DNA of 64,000 nt from Actinomycetota bacterium (GCA_009773565.1 WSXY01000008.1:1-64000), one strand, 5' to 3'. Shown: positions 53,909 through 63,777, counted from the stretch's first letter. Translations and numbers: made by a program. The notes: a model not told the origin generated them from the letters alone.

Positions 53909-55357
53909 TCATAATCCGACGTGCGCTTCCTCTCGGCTGCCGGCCTGCCCGCCGAGAACACACATTAGCGCCAGAATGAGCGCCCAAATCAGGGTGATCC
54001 GAATCTGGAGCAGCGGCGTACTGAAGCCCATCTCGAGAAGGATAAACGGTAGCGTACTGACAAGCGCCACCGCGAGGTAGCGCTCGTCACCTCCATGATG
54101 CGCCGCTCTCACACCGGACCCGTAAGCGCCCAGAATGATGACAAACAGTGCGGTCAACCCGAAAATGCCCATCTTCATCCACACAAACAGCGCTCCACTA
54201 TGGACAATCTGAGTCGTCCAGAAGAACACACCCCCCAGTCGCTCCGCAAGCAGGCCTCCACCGATGAGTGGCTGCTGGCTGATTGTGGCCCATGCGAACG
54301 CACCCTCCGTAAGCCGAGTCGCCCCACCGCCCGCCACGGCATCAGGGAAGATTCGCTCGAACAGATTACCCCCCAAAGAGAATCTCGCATAGCTTATTAC
54401 TGAACCGGCGAAAGCTGCGAGACCGGCACCAGCCAGTATCGATTTGCCTCCGCGCGACCAGGTAATGAGTCCAAGCAGGCTGACTGACATAAGTAGTCCT
54501 AGCCACCCCTCGCGCCTATAGGAGAGAGCGACCACCAGGCCAGCCGGCACACACGCACAAAGCCATATGACAAGGCGTCTGCCGGATAGACCACCTTGGA
54601 CGAGGGCGGACAACGCCACAACAATCAGCACGGTGTACAGCAAATGGTCAGCCGAGTCCCATAGCGCCACCTTGGCAACCTGTCCGCGATAGGCGTTCGC
54701 CGGATCCCCGTTGCCAACAAAGAACCGAAGGAGCGCGAAGATGGCTCGGCCGCCGCCGAACAGATACAGCAAATCCAGCACCCACAAGCGCACCCTGGAT
54801 GAGTCAAGCAGCTGAACGAACAGCGGCAACGCAATGCAGAGAAGCAGAAGATACTTGCCGCTTTGTACTTGGGCGATGTCCCAGAACCCATACCCATCAG
54901 AAATTGCACGAAGTACCTGAAACGCGTACACGGCGAACAGCACGCAGACACCACGAGATACCACCCTGCCCGGTGATTTCAGCTGACGGCCGCGGAAGAC
55001 CTGTACTAGCAGCAGCGCTGCCATGAGGTACACCAAGAACTCGTCGGCAACAAGAGTGGTGTAAGGGACATAGTAGCGACGCAGGAGAAACGTGCTCCCT
55101 GGGTCTATCACACCGTAGGCATACTCATCGAAGAGACTCACCACTCCGAGGAGCGCAAATCCAAGCAGCTGGTTCCCACCTGCAGAGAGCGCAACGGCAA
55201 TCGCCAGGGTAGCAACAGCAACTAGTATCCAAGACCCAGTTCCCACCCAGTACCCAAGAAGCACCAGCGCAGCAAACACGGCGCCTGCGGGCGGCAATAC
55301 CGACGATGATAGCGCCTCACGGTGTGGGCCCGTAGGGTTTGTCATTGACCCGCTCAC
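53909..55357 (-). CDS. O-antigen polymerase/ligase-like membrane protein
   Basis: A 482-residue polytopic protein with about eleven hydrophobic segments and a long extracellular loop before ERIFPDAVAGGGATRL and TISQQPLIGGGLLAER; the pattern is that of Wzy polymerases/WaaL ligases, which join or transfer polysaccharide units outside the membrane. LSYRREGWLGLLMSVSLL resembles the Wzy_C core motif (Arg then Gly-Leu-Leu). With an ABC exporter in the locus, a ligase or wall-attachment role is as likely as polymerisation. Overlaps the next gene by four bases. Confidence 0.8.
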   Translation of the reverse strand: MSGSMTNPTGPHREALSSSVLPPAGAVFAALVLLGYWVGTGSWILVAVATLAIAVALSAGGNQLLGFALLGVVSLFDEYAYGVIDPGSTFLLRRYYVPYTTLVADEFLVYLMAALLLVQVFRGRQLKSPGRVVSRGVCVLFAVYAFQVLRAISDGYGFWDIAQVQSGKYLLLLCIALPLFVQLLDSSRVRLWVLDLLYLFGGGRAIFALLRFFVGNGDPANAYRGQVAKVALWDSADHLLYTVLIVVALSALVQGGLSGRRLVIWLCACVPAGLVVALSYRREGWLGLLMSVSLLGLITWSRGGKSILAGAGLAAFAGSVISYARFSLGGNLFERIFPDAVAGGGATRLTEGAFAWATISQQPLIGGGLLAERLGGVFFWTTQIVHSGALFVWMKMGIFGLTALFVIILGAYGSGVRAAHHGGDERYLAVALVSTLPFILLEMGFSTPLLQIRITLIWALILALMCVLGGQAGSREEAHVGL

Positions 55358-56784
55358 GACCTCACTCTAAGGCTGGTAGATTCTGCTAGGCCATCACGAG
55401 CGGCCGAGGCCAGAATGCTGCGGAAGTTCTCGCGAACTCGCACAGCGTCGTGCTCCTTGATGGCTTGAATCTTCGCATGCCTACCCAGACTCGCTCGGAG
55501 ATTCTCGTCGTTGACGAAAGCCAGAACCGCGTCCGCCAACCTACCATCATGCGCAGTATCCACCAGTAATGCACACTCCCCAGCGGATCGTGCATACTCG
55601 GCTAGCGCTCCTCCTCGCGGTGCATACACAAGCATGGGGGCGCCCGACGCCATATACTCCGCAGTCTTGGTTGGCATTGACAGACTAGAGAAGGCGAATC
55701 CTGCATCATCGAAGTCCAGCGGCAGAACAACAGCATCCGCAGCTCCAAGAAGCTCTGGAACCCGACCATGCGGTAGCGCCGACTTCACTAGGACCCCCAT
55801 CTTCGACAAGGCATCTGCAAGCGGCGTCCCAGCGTCCTGCGTGTAAACCTCGAGAACGACGTCGGCTCCTTCAGATCTAAGGTCGGCAATAACTGCCGCA
55901 ACGTCCGCGAGACTGCGCGCATTCGCTCGGCCTACTCTACCGGCGTACACAAATCGAAATGGCACGCCCACCGCCCAACTTGACTTCGCGTGCTGAGTCC
56001 AGACATCAATGTCGATTGGATTGTGAGAATACCCAACTTCGCGTCCATACCTACTTGAATACACCTCAGCCATGCGCCCACTAATGGCAACGAGGCGACT
56101 TGTACGCCGAAGCAAGCCTCGGAATTCGCTATGTGATCTTCGATTCAGTAAAGGCCCAAGAACCCCATCTGCGTTAAGCACAGACGGCCAGTCATCCATG
56201 ATGTGCACAACAAGAGGCAGCTCCGTGCGCTCCACAATCCCGTGAACGAGCCTAATCATCCCGACTGACGCAAGCTGCGTGTAGATAACATCTGGGCAGA
56301 ATTCGGCTATCCAATCCAAAAGCGCGACGGATGGCCTAGCCACAACGAGGAACTCGCCCAAGCCAAGGAACGCCACTAGAGTCCTGAAGATACCGCCGAC
56401 GACCTTGCGTAATCCTCCGCTCTCGCGAGCAAAGGCTTTCTGTGCGCTGCTCGACTCGATTCGCGGCTCTGCAGCTGCAACGCGTCCTGATTGATCCCGG
56501 CATGATGAGAACAACGACAGCGGCCACACCCATTTCAGCTCGCTCGAGCCGAGGTGGTAGTAATGAGAACAAGTCATGAAGTCGGGGAAATCCGCCGCTG
56601 TGGTCGCTACCGCGACTCGATCACTGGGCCAGCCGCGAAAGTGATTTGTTAGTGTGATGCCGCCCCCACTGTGTCCATTAAATGACTGACCGACAATTAG
56701 CACGCGGGGGAATTCTTTCGAATCCGTTGTGGCTTGATCGCCCTCTGGAAGAGCGTCTTCACGACCTGGCTGGTGCTTCTTCAT
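55354..56784 (-). CDS. Glycosyltransferase family 4 (divergent)
   Basis: A 476-residue protein from the ATG MKKHQPGRE, which shares a base with the stop of the ABC ATPase gene (TGATG). N-terminal VGQSFNGHSGGGITLTNHF (Gly-rich loop), middle VDIMD-like VVHIMDDWPSVL, C-terminal FRFVYAGRVGRANARSLADVA and SMPTKTAEYMASGAPMLVYAP. About 100 residues longer than most GT4 enzymes because of an insertion near residues 100-150. Confidence 0.85.
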   Translation of the reverse strand: MKKHQPGREDALPEGDQATTDSKEFPRVLIVGQSFNGHSGGGITLTNHFRGWPSDRVAVATTAADFPDFMTCSHYYHLGSSELKWVWPLSLFSSCRDQSGRVAAAEPRIESSSAQKAFARESGGLRKVVGGIFRTLVAFLGLGEFLVVARPSVALLDWIAEFCPDVIYTQLASVGMIRLVHGIVERTELPLVVHIMDDWPSVLNADGVLGPLLNRRSHSEFRGLLRRTSRLVAISGRMAEVYSSRYGREVGYSHNPIDIDVWTQHAKSSWAVGVPFRFVYAGRVGRANARSLADVAAVIADLRSEGADVVLEVYTQDAGTPLADALSKMGVLVKSALPHGRVPELLGAADAVVLPLDFDDAGFAFSSLSMPTKTAEYMASGAPMLVYAPRGGALAEYARSAGECALLVDTAHDGRLADAVLAFVNDENLRASLGRHAKIQAIKEHDAVRVRENFRSILASAARDGLAESTSLRVRS

Positions 56785-58067
56785 CAGCCTTGTGTCGCTG
56801 TATCTTCGCCGGAAACGCAACGGTCATCAATCGTGTGGGCGCTCGTCGCCCATGACAGAACCGGGGCCACGACGCCGTCAAAGCGCCCCATGTAATCACC
56901 TCGAGCGCGACACGGACCCTCAACCGATACACTCAAAACATCTTGTTCACTTAGCGACAGTTGGTAGTTGTCCGACCAGAAGACGACTGAAATCGAGTAG
57001 GTCTCCTCAGCCAGAAGATTCCCGCATACCCAACACGTACTACGATACAGTCCGACAGGTCTGCTCACGAGTGGCCATTCCGGGTCAGCAGAACTCAACG
57101 ACGTGAACACCGGCACTCCTTCAGAATTGCGCAGGACTATCGTCATCCCGATCCGCGGATCTGACTGAAGGATGTCGAATTCCAGTTCGACCCCGAATGC
57201 CTCGGAACAGGCGACCGCCCCCACCACAGCCCCAGAGCCAAGACGGACGCGGACTGCACGCAACGCGATGAGACCTGATCGCGGCGCTCCCTCAAGGTCC
57301 CATGCGTGTTCGCCCGATAGAGCACTCTGTCCACCCATATACTGGTGAATCACTTCACTGGGGGACCCATCCACCACGATGCCCCCCCGCTCAAGAAGCA
57401 CGGCGCGTGAGCACAAAGACTGGACGGCAGCCATATTGTGACTTACAAAGAGGACCGTTCTGCCCCCACGACTCGCATCATCCATCTTGCTGAGACACTT
57501 CTTCTGGAAGGCAGCATCACCTACGGCTAGAACCTCGTCAACAATCAGCACATCGGGCTCTAGATGAGCCGCCACCGCAAATGCCAGCCTGACATACATG
57601 CCGCTTGAATAGCGCTTGACTGGCGTGTCCAGGAACTGCTCGACTCCAGCAAAGTCAACGATCTCGTCGAACCTCTCCCGAATCTGAATCCTACTCATCC
57701 CCAAGATGGAACCATTCATGTACACGTTCTCGCGCCCGGTGAGCTCAGGATGGAAGCCGGCACCAACCTCCAGAAGCGAACCGACGCTCCCGCGAATCCT
57801 TGCAACGCCCACAGTCGGGGGTGTAATACGGCTGAGGATCTTCAACAGCGTGCTCTTCCCGGCCCCGTTCCGACCAATTAAGCCTAGAACTTCGCCTTCG
57901 GCGACTTCTAGAGAAACGTCCCGAAGCGCCCAGAATTCCCCAGAGGGCACTGGTGTTTTGCTCGACCAGAGTCTCTCCCACGCATCTCTGAGACTACCGT
58001 GTACGTCTCGGCGCTGGCCCAGCCGATACATCTTGCCAAGTCCTTCGATAGACACTGCCGACGTCAT
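56784..58067 (-). CDS. wzt: Polysaccharide ABC exporter ATPase with C-terminal sugar-binding domain (Wzt type)
   Basis: ATPase of an ABC-2 exporter of lipid-linked polysaccharide. Residues 1-250: [16 protein letters not shown] (Walker A), YSSGMYVRLAFAVA (signature), VLIVDEVLAVGD (Walker B), FVSHNMAAVQSLC (switch His). Residues about 275-405 form a beta-sandwich like the Wzt C-terminal domain that recognises the finished chain end. It starts directly after the permease stop (TAGATG). Confidence 0.92.
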   Translation of the reverse strand: MTSAVSIEGLGKMYRLGQRRDVHGSLRDAWERLWSSKTPVPSGEFWALRDVSLEVAEGEVLGLIGRNGAGKSTLLKILSRITPPTVGVARIRGSVGSLLEVGAGFHPELTGRENVYMNGSILGMSRIQIRERFDEIVDFAGVEQFLDTPVKRYSSGMYVRLAFAVAAHLEPDVLIVDEVLAVGDAAFQKKCLSKMDDASRGGRTVLFVSHNMAAVQSLCSRAVLLERGGIVVDGSPSEVIHQYMGGQSALSGEHAWDLEGAPRSGLIALRAVRVRLGSGAVVGAVACSEAFGVELEFDILQSDPRIGMTIVLRNSEGVPVFTSLSSADPEWPLVSRPVGLYRSTCWVCGNLLAEETYSISVVFWSDNYQLSLSEQDVLSVSVEGPCRARGDYMGRFDGVVAPVLSWATSAHTIDDRCVSGEDTATQG

Positions 58068-58925
58068 CTAGACCACATCCGCCATGATTCGCTCCACACG
58101 TCGGAAGTACGCCAAACCACCAACCAGCCCCGCAAGCGCAAGCACACACGAAACTATGAGCGTCCATCCTGGCCACGGTCCGCCGATGAGCGCCCATCGG
58201 AATCCCTGAATGACTCCAACCAAGGGGTTCAGAGCATAGAGCAGCTGAAGGGGTCCGGTGGGAACCAACCTGGATGAGTACGCTACCGGCGAGATGTACA
58301 TCCAGAGGGTCAAACTGAATGGCACAACGTACTGAACGTCCCGGTAAAGAACATTCGCCGCAGATACAATGAAGCTCACGCCCAGCGCCATCAGCACCAC
58401 CAGCAGAGCCAGGAACGGAACCGCGATGAGGCGACCTGTAGGAGCAATGCCGTAGATGACCATCAGGACGAGGAATACCCCGAACGACGCAACGAAGTCC
58501 ACAGCTGCAGCCGCTACCGCTGAAAGCGGTACAGCGAGCCGCGGAAAGTATATCTTGGTTACGAGTCCAGCACTGCTTACAAGGCTCTTGCTGCCGCGAT
58601 CCACTGCGCTGGAGAACAGTTGCCAGGGCAGCAGGGCGGCGAACGTAAACACCGGATACGGCGTGCCCTCCGAGGGCAACTTCGCAAGCAATCCGAAGAC
58701 TACGCTGAACACGAGCGTGGTTGTCAGTGGCTGTAGAATAACCCAAGCAATGCCCAGTACCGCTTGCTTGTAGCGAATAGCTATCTCTCGCCAGGTGAGG
58801 AACAAGACAAGCTCACGGTGGCGGTACAGTTCGGCGATCATCCCCCACAAGCTCCGCCTGATATCCGGCGCAATGACTAGCTCTTGGGTGGATGACGACC
58901 TGACACCGTCAAGTGACGAGCTCAA
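58068..58925 (-). CDS. wzm: Polysaccharide ABC exporter permease (Wzm/TagG type)
   Basis: ABC-2 membrane subunit, 285 residues with six membrane segments. Family blocks: LVLFLTWREIAIRYKQAVLG at the cytoplasmic gate helix, WVILQPLTTTLVFSVVFG, and FSLTLWMYISPVAYSSRLVP. Forms the exporter with the following ATPase. About 90 bp separate it from the tyrosine kinase gene; no supported gene is there. Confidence 0.93.
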   Translation of the reverse strand: MSSSLDGVRSSSTQELVIAPDIRRSLWGMIAELYRHRELVLFLTWREIAIRYKQAVLGIAWVILQPLTTTLVFSVVFGLLAKLPSEGTPYPVFTFAALLPWQLFSSAVDRGSKSLVSSAGLVTKIYFPRLAVPLSAVAAAAVDFVASFGVFLVLMVIYGIAPTGRLIAVPFLALLVVLMALGVSFIVSAANVLYRDVQYVVPFSLTLWMYISPVAYSSRLVPTGPLQLLYALNPLVGVIQGFRWALIGGPWPGWTLIVSCVLALAGLVGGLAYFRRVERIMADVV

Positions 58926-59017
58926 TTAGCAACCAACCTTGTGCGTCGGAGGGTTCACTAGACCGCTCATAAACTCATCTGTAACAACGAAACCGTGAAC
59001 AAGCCTGGGCCGCAGCA

Positions 59018-60850
59018 TCATCGCAAGAATCCTTGCACAATCCCCCAGCCCAGTGCCTGGTCGAGGAAGTACACCACCAATGCAACGATGACCACGATTA
59101 CCAGGAATGCCAGTACGCCAGTGATTACGCGTCCCACCGTCATCGCAAGTTGACGCCCGGGACTCGTCGGCGGGATGTAGACCTGTTGCTGGGTCTGACT
59201 GCTCGGAATCGCACTCGTTGTGTCCTTCCGACCGCCCTTGGAGCGGCCATGCTCGGGTGATTCGCCCTGATACTGGTTGTAGTAGTCGGCGTAGTAGTAG
59301 TAACCCTTGTAGCCCTTGCCGTAGTAGTAGCCGTAGCCACGTCCGCCGGAACTCTCTTCGAGACCCCATACGACCGAGCCAACTATCCTAGCGCCCACCT
59401 GACCGAGCATCTCCGCGGCCTTCTTTGCGGCGTCACGGGTGGACTCCCCGCCTCTCGTGACCATGAGCACGCCGTCCGACCAGCGGGCCACGGCGGCGGC
59501 GTCAGCCACAGCGAGAAGCGGCGGCGTGTCAACGATGATCCAGTCGGCCCACTCTTCAAGTTCTTTCAGCAGAGCACGCATCTTCTCGGACCCCAGCAGT
59601 TCGCTGGGGTTCGGAGGCAACTTTCCACTCGTGAGCACGAGAAGGTTGGGAATCTCCGCTGATCGCTGCAATGCGCTCTTCAGCGTATTTGCACCGGTCA
59701 GCACGTCGGAGAGACCGATCATCGTGCTCACTTTGAGGAACTGTTGCGTCGTCGGACGACGGAAGTCGCAGCTGACCAGCACGACCTTCTTGCCCGCCTG
59801 CGCAAGTCCGGCGGCCAGATTGGCGGACACCGTGGACTTGCCTTCGGCAGGCGCGGCGCTCGTGACCAGAAGCGTCTTGATGTTGTGCTCGAAGTTGATG
59901 AAGTCGAGGCTGTTGCGAAGGACACGGTACGCCTCTGCCGCCGCAGTCCCCGCATGTGTGACTAGCGTGAGCCGCCGCTTTTCGTCCTTGTCGTACTTCT
60001 CTGCCGGGATAAGACCAAGAACCGGCGCCCCGAAGAGCGTCTCGGCTTCCTCGGAACTCTTGATGGTGTTGTCGAGGTACTCGTAGAGGAACGCCATGCC
60101 CAGGCCGAAGATGAGGCCCACGGCCAGACCGAGTGCACCGTTGCGCTTTGGGTTCGGAGCGACTGGCTCCTCGGTAATCGCGGCCGGACTGACCACTCGC
60201 CCGCTGCCGGTCTCAAGTTGCTCCTGGATCCGAAGCTCCTCAAGCTTGCCGGCAAGGGTGGTGTACGTGCCGGTCACAATCGCCAGCTCGGCGGAAAGGT
60301 CGTCGCTCTTGCCCTGCGCGGAGATCTTGCGGCCGAGCTCGAGTACTTCCTGCTTCGACTGCTCCAAACGCGACTGCACTTCGTCGGCAGCGGCCTTGAT
60401 GCTCTCGCGCTTGTACTCCTTGCTCCAGGTCACAAACTCCTCGGCCATGGCGTTGGCAATCTGCGATGCCAGACGCGGATCGCCGGCGGTGACCTTCACC
60501 TCTACGATGTCGGTCTGTCCCACGGCGGTGACCTGAATCTGGCCAAGCAACGCCTCCGGCTCAGTCTTAAGCCCCAGCGTGCGGATGACGTTCTCAGCAA
60601 GGGGGCGCAACTGCATAAGCTGCACCTGCGTCTGCAGGCCTCGCTCGGGCTGGCTGGAGAGTGCAGATATCGCCGTGCCCAGAATGGCAGAACCGGTGTC
60701 CTGGCCGCTGATGAGGACCTTCGCGGTGCCTTCATACGACGGCGCCTGCAAGAAGCTCACCGCGAGTGCGGTGAGCGTCACGATGACGACTGCCTGGATG
60801 ATGACCCATTTGCGAGCACGAATAACACTCAGGTAGTCGCGCAGCTCCAC
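59018..60850 (-). CDS. Bacterial tyrosine kinase with Wzz-like domain (Wzc/CpsCD type) and extra C-terminal membrane segment
   Basis: Controls polysaccharide chain export by autophosphorylation. Residues 1-260: Wzz domain with two membrane segments (near 15-33 and 240-257) and a coiled periplasmic part. From about 300: BY-kinase with Walker A APAEGKSTVSAN, Walker A' LVSCDFRRPTT and Walker B WIIVDTPPL. A Tyr cluster (YGYYYGKGYKGYYYYADYYNQ region) gives the phosphorylation sites. Unusually a further about 70 residues follow, with a third membrane helix (AFLVIVVIVALVVYFL). GTG start with GGAG upstream. First gene of the minus-strand operon. Confidence 0.9.
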   Translation of the reverse strand: MELRDYLSVIRARKWVIIQAVVIVTLTALAVSFLQAPSYEGTAKVLISGQDTGSAILGTAISALSSQPERGLQTQVQLMQLRPLAENVIRTLGLKTEPEALLGQIQVTAVGQTDIVEVKVTAGDPRLASQIANAMAEEFVTWSKEYKRESIKAAADEVQSRLEQSKQEVLELGRKISAQGKSDDLSAELAIVTGTYTTLAGKLEELRIQEQLETGSGRVVSPAAITEEPVAPNPKRNGALGLAVGLIFGLGMAFLYEYLDNTIKSSEEAETLFGAPVLGLIPAEKYDKDEKRRLTLVTHAGTAAAEAYRVLRNSLDFINFEHNIKTLLVTSAAPAEGKSTVSANLAAGLAQAGKKVVLVSCDFRRPTTQQFLKVSTMIGLSDVLTGANTLKSALQRSAEIPNLLVLTSGKLPPNPSELLGSEKMRALLKELEEWADWIIVDTPPLLAVADAAAVARWSDGVLMVTRGGESTRDAAKKAAEMLGQVGARIVGSVVWGLEESSGGRGYGYYYGKGYKGYYYYADYYNQYQGESPEHGRSKGGRKDTTSAIPSSQTQQQVYIPPTSPGRQLAMTVGRVITGVLAFLVIVVIVALVVYFLDQALGWGIVQGFLR

Positions 60851-60890
60851 GTGTCCGGTCTCCGATTCGTAAGTGTGGCCGGGTTACTGG

Positions 60891-61742
60891 CTACTTCTTG
60901 GCAAACGAAGAGATGAACCATGTCTTCTCGCCGTTAATGGTCTTGCTCACGCAGGTGATCGTGCCGGCGGATGTGGCAGAGCTGCCACCGGAAAGCGTGA
61001 TGCCGATGGTCGCCGTACCGGAGCCCATGCTGGCACTCTTGATGGTGATGGTCTTGTAGCCGCCGTTGATGATGCCCAGGGGCACATACTGGTTGGCCGC
61101 CTGCCCGGTCACGATCGTCGACACGATACCGGCGTCGCCGGGCTTACTCGTCCGCACCGCAAGCGAGTTGCCGCTACGCGCGATGCTTGAGAAGTACCAC
61201 ACGTTGCTGTAGTTGCGCAGCACCATCGTGCCGGAAAGCGAGCCGCCGGCCTTGTAGGAAACGGTAAGCGGCACGGTTGCGGTGCTGCCGGACTTCACGA
61301 CGGTGCCGATAGCCACCGAGCTAACCTCGCCCTTGACGAGCTTGAGGATCTGCTCCTGGCTGGCGACCTGCTCCCAGTACATGCGGGCAGCCTGGTCACC
61401 GGTTGGCGGCTTGGCAGCGGGAGTTGTCGTGCCTCCGGAGCCTGAGGTGCCAGAGGTGGTGCCCGGTGTGGTGGTGCCGGTGGTGCCGGTGGACGTGCCG
61501 GGTGTCTCGGAACCTGCACCCGTTGAGGTATCGGTGCTGCCGGGAGTCGTCTTTGGTGGCATGACGGTGACCACGGGCTCCGCAGTATCGCCCCCCAGCA
61601 GATCCGCAACCAGGTCATCACCACCCAGGAATGCGTAAGCGATGCCGAAGCCGCCAACGACGAGCAAGAGCAACAACAGAGCAGTTACAACACTCCGCTT
61701 GCTCTTTGTCACAGCCTCGACGTGCTCAGAATTGTCTACCAT
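60891..61742 (-). CDS. Membrane-anchored extracellular protein of unknown function
   Basis: I do not recognise a family. Residues 15-40 form one membrane anchor (KSKRSVVTALLLLLLVVGGF), followed by a Thr/Gly/Pro/Ser-rich linker (about residues 60-115) and a folded domain to residue 283 with small beta-rich blocks (VPLTVSYKAGGSLSGTMVL, WYFSSIARSG, TITIKSASMGSGTATIGITL). No catalytic motif is obvious. Good GGGGGAA site. It lies 40 bp before the tyrosine kinase gene on the same strand, so a role in polysaccharide assembly at the outer face is possible. Confidence 0.7.
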   Translation of the reverse strand: MVDNSEHVEAVTKSKRSVVTALLLLLLVVGGFGIAYAFLGGDDLVADLLGGDTAEPVVTVMPPKTTPGSTDTSTGAGSETPGTSTGTTGTTTPGTTSGTSGSGGTTTPAAKPPTGDQAARMYWEQVASQEQILKLVKGEVSSVAIGTVVKSGSTATVPLTVSYKAGGSLSGTMVLRNYSNVWYFSSIARSGNSLAVRTSKPGDAGIVSTIVTGQAANQYVPLGIINGGYKTITIKSASMGSGTATIGITLSGGSSATSAGTITCVSKTINGEKTWFISSFAKK

Positions 61743-61859
61743 GCCGGTTTCCCCCCGCTTTCGACCACATACGTGGTCTGTGTACGCACACGCGTTTAGA
61801 CGCTACTGTCGCCAATACTAACATGATGTTGCCGGATGGTCACGCAACCGGAAGGCGGC

Positions 61860-63385
61860 GAGCGCGTAAGGATTCGGGGGGTCTGCTCTCAGTTCAAGGG
61901 ATTGAACATCGCAAGGAACTGCTGCCTGGTCGAGAACGGCATCAGGTGTCCTGACGGTGGCTCGTATCCCTTTCCGTCCGAGCGTACCATCTCGTAGCCG
62001 AATCCGTAGTGCTGCTTCTCAAGGATCGCGGCCCTCCTTGTGCGGTCCTTGTCCTTGAAGGCATGCTCGCGCTCCGGGACCGGCAGCGTCTCTCCTGAGG
62101 AGAGCGCCGCCCGGATGCGCGCCATGTCGCTCGCCCCTGCTGCCGACCACGCCCCGCCCCACACCTTCATGCGCGCCGCGTAGAGGTGGGCGTTGGTCCC
62201 CTCCATCGTGCCCATGCCCGGTGCGTCGGCCTCGATCGCCTTCCGGTTGGCGGTGATGTAGGCGCCAAGCGTCCGCATCCTGGGTTCGGCCTTCGGATCG
62301 GCAGCCGCCCGTGCCCGCAGCTCACCGAGCAGCTCGTCGATGCGGCCCTCACGGAGCAGGGCAAGAAGCGGTGCGGCGTCTCGCGGGTCCTGGCACGCCG
62401 CCTTGATGGCGCGGTTGACGTGCCACGGGTCGAGCTTGTGGACGACCGCAGGCCCGTGCAGGTAGTCGGGAAGCGCCCCGCACCACTTCGCGCCGTCGGT
62501 CCCGGCGTAGCAGCGCTTGAGGGCGAGAAGCGAGTAGCGGCCGGCAACGCGGGCCACACCCTCCTCCCAGAAGCGCTTCGGGGCCCCGACGAGCGCGTGG
62601 TGCACGACCCCGACCCTGTGCCCTTCGCGCTTGTCCTCGTAGGCGACGAGCGCCTTGATCTCGATGCCGCGGCCTTTCGCGCCCTGGCGGGCCACCCACA
62701 CCCCGTCTGCCTCGACCCTGATCTCGGAGCACTCGCGCTCGGCGTCGGGGACGAGTCCTTTGACGAACAGGTCCTCACGCTGCCGTGCGGCACGCGCCTC
62801 GAGCAAGTCGCCCGTCTCACGCAGCGTGTCCATCGTGGTGGTGGCGGAGACCTTCTGGTCGCAGTGCCGGAAGAGCACCCGCGCGGCACGTCCGTAGGGG
62901 ATCTCGGCACCGAAGAGCGTAAGTGCGCGAAACGCCCCGGGCGAGAGGCGCTTGCGGGGACGCAGCGACACGATCTCGTCGAGGTAGGTGCGGCGGTCGC
63001 CGCACTCGTCTGTGTAGACCCGCCGCGTGAAGGCCACTTCCCCGAACTCCGTGAGGACCGAGCGCGGACGGAGGTCTTTGACCCGCCAGCCTTCAGGTCT
63101 GTCTGAGAACAGGTGCTCATCGAAGATCTCGAGGGCCTCTGCGAGCGCCGAGGCGAGCGTCTTGAGCACGTCTTCAAGCGCGCTGGTCTCGGCACGCTCG
63201 AAGTCCTCGAACCGGGTGATCCTCTCCAGGCACAACTCGACCAGAGCCGACTTCAAAGGCGCGGTATCATGCTGCATGCGGGTTTCCTTTCTCTCCGGGT
63301 CTTCGACAAACCAAGAGTAGATGGAAACCCGCACTTCACTTCAAGACCGTGACGGAGTCCCCGCCCCCCGAAACCTTACGCGCTC
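61860..63385 (-). mobile_element. ISLre2-family insertion sequence (1526 bp)
   Basis: Bounded by near-perfect inverted repeats: 61859-61881 and 63364-63386 share CGAGCGCGTAAGG, one mismatch, then TTCGGGGGG. Flanked by the 9-bp direct repeat GAAGGCGGC (61851-61859 and 63386-63394), the duplication size of ISLre2 elements. One transposase gene inside. Confidence 0.88.
61889..63277 (-). CDS. ISLre2 (UPF0236) family transposase
   Basis: A 462-residue transposase from the ATG beginning MQHDTAPLK, with AGGAAA upstream. Family blocks: FTRRVYTDECGDRRTYLDEI, LRPRKRLSPGAFRALTLFGA, VEADGVWVARQGAKGRGIEI (Asp of the acidic triad), VVHKLDPWHVNRAI and the C-terminal MGTMEGTNAHLYAARMK with Glu. Looks complete, so probably functional. 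Confidence 0.9.
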   Translation of the reverse strand: MQHDTAPLKSALVELCLERITRFEDFERAETSALEDVLKTLASALAEALEIFDEHLFSDRPEGWRVKDLRPRSVLTEFGEVAFTRRVYTDECGDRRTYLDEIVSLRPRKRLSPGAFRALTLFGAEIPYGRAARVLFRHCDQKVSATTTMDTLRETGDLLEARAARQREDLFVKGLVPDAERECSEIRVEADGVWVARQGAKGRGIEIKALVAYEDKREGHRVGVVHHALVGAPKRFWEEGVARVAGRYSLLALKRCYAGTDGAKWCGALPDYLHGPAVVHKLDPWHVNRAIKAACQDPRDAAPLLALLREGRIDELLGELRARAAADPKAEPRMRTLGAYITANRKAIEADAPGMGTMEGTNAHLYAARMKVWGGAWSAAGASDMARIRAALSSGETLPVPEREHAFKDKDRTRRAAILEKQHYGFGYEMVRSDGKGYEPPSGHLMPFSTRQQFLAMFNPLN

Positions 63386-63452
63386 GAAGGCGGCGGGTGG
63401 GCCGGGTGGCGACCGCGCATGGTTCGTGCTCCGAGCGCGTCACTGTTGCCGG

Positions 63453-63767
63453 TTAGGCGACACTCAGTGGCTTGATGCGTGCCACGTCGTCCTTGATAGT
63501 CTGCGCCGCATCCCAAAGGTCCACGGCGCGCTGAGCGTTCAGCCAGAACTCCGCGGAGTTGCCGAACAGCCGAGAGAGGCGCAGCGCCATCTCGGGGGTC
63601 ACCGCGCGGCGCCCGCGGAGCAGCTCATTGATCGACTGGCGTGAGACACCCACGGCGTTCGCGAGCCCGGTCACGGTCAACGCATAGTCCGGGAGAAAGT
63701 CCTCCCGCAACATCTCACCCGGGTGGGTGGGACGACGCGTCATCTGTCCTGTGTTGGCGATACTCAT
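63453..63767 (-). CDS. higA: HigA-family antitoxin
   Basis: A 104-residue Xre-type DNA-binding antitoxin: THPGEMLREDFLPDYALTVT, HTH TGLANAVGVSRQSINELLRG, and NSAEFWLNAQRAVDLWDA, the HigA/VapI signature. Lies 10 bp after the toxin gene, the HigB-HigA order. Weak AGG site. The IS insertion lies 59 bp downstream of its stop. Confidence 0.92.
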   Translation of the reverse strand: MSIANTGQMTRRPTHPGEMLREDFLPDYALTVTGLANAVGVSRQSINELLRGRRAVTPEMALRLSRLFGNSAEFWLNAQRAVDLWDAAQTIKDDVARIKPLSVA

Positions 63768-63777
63768 GTCACACCTC

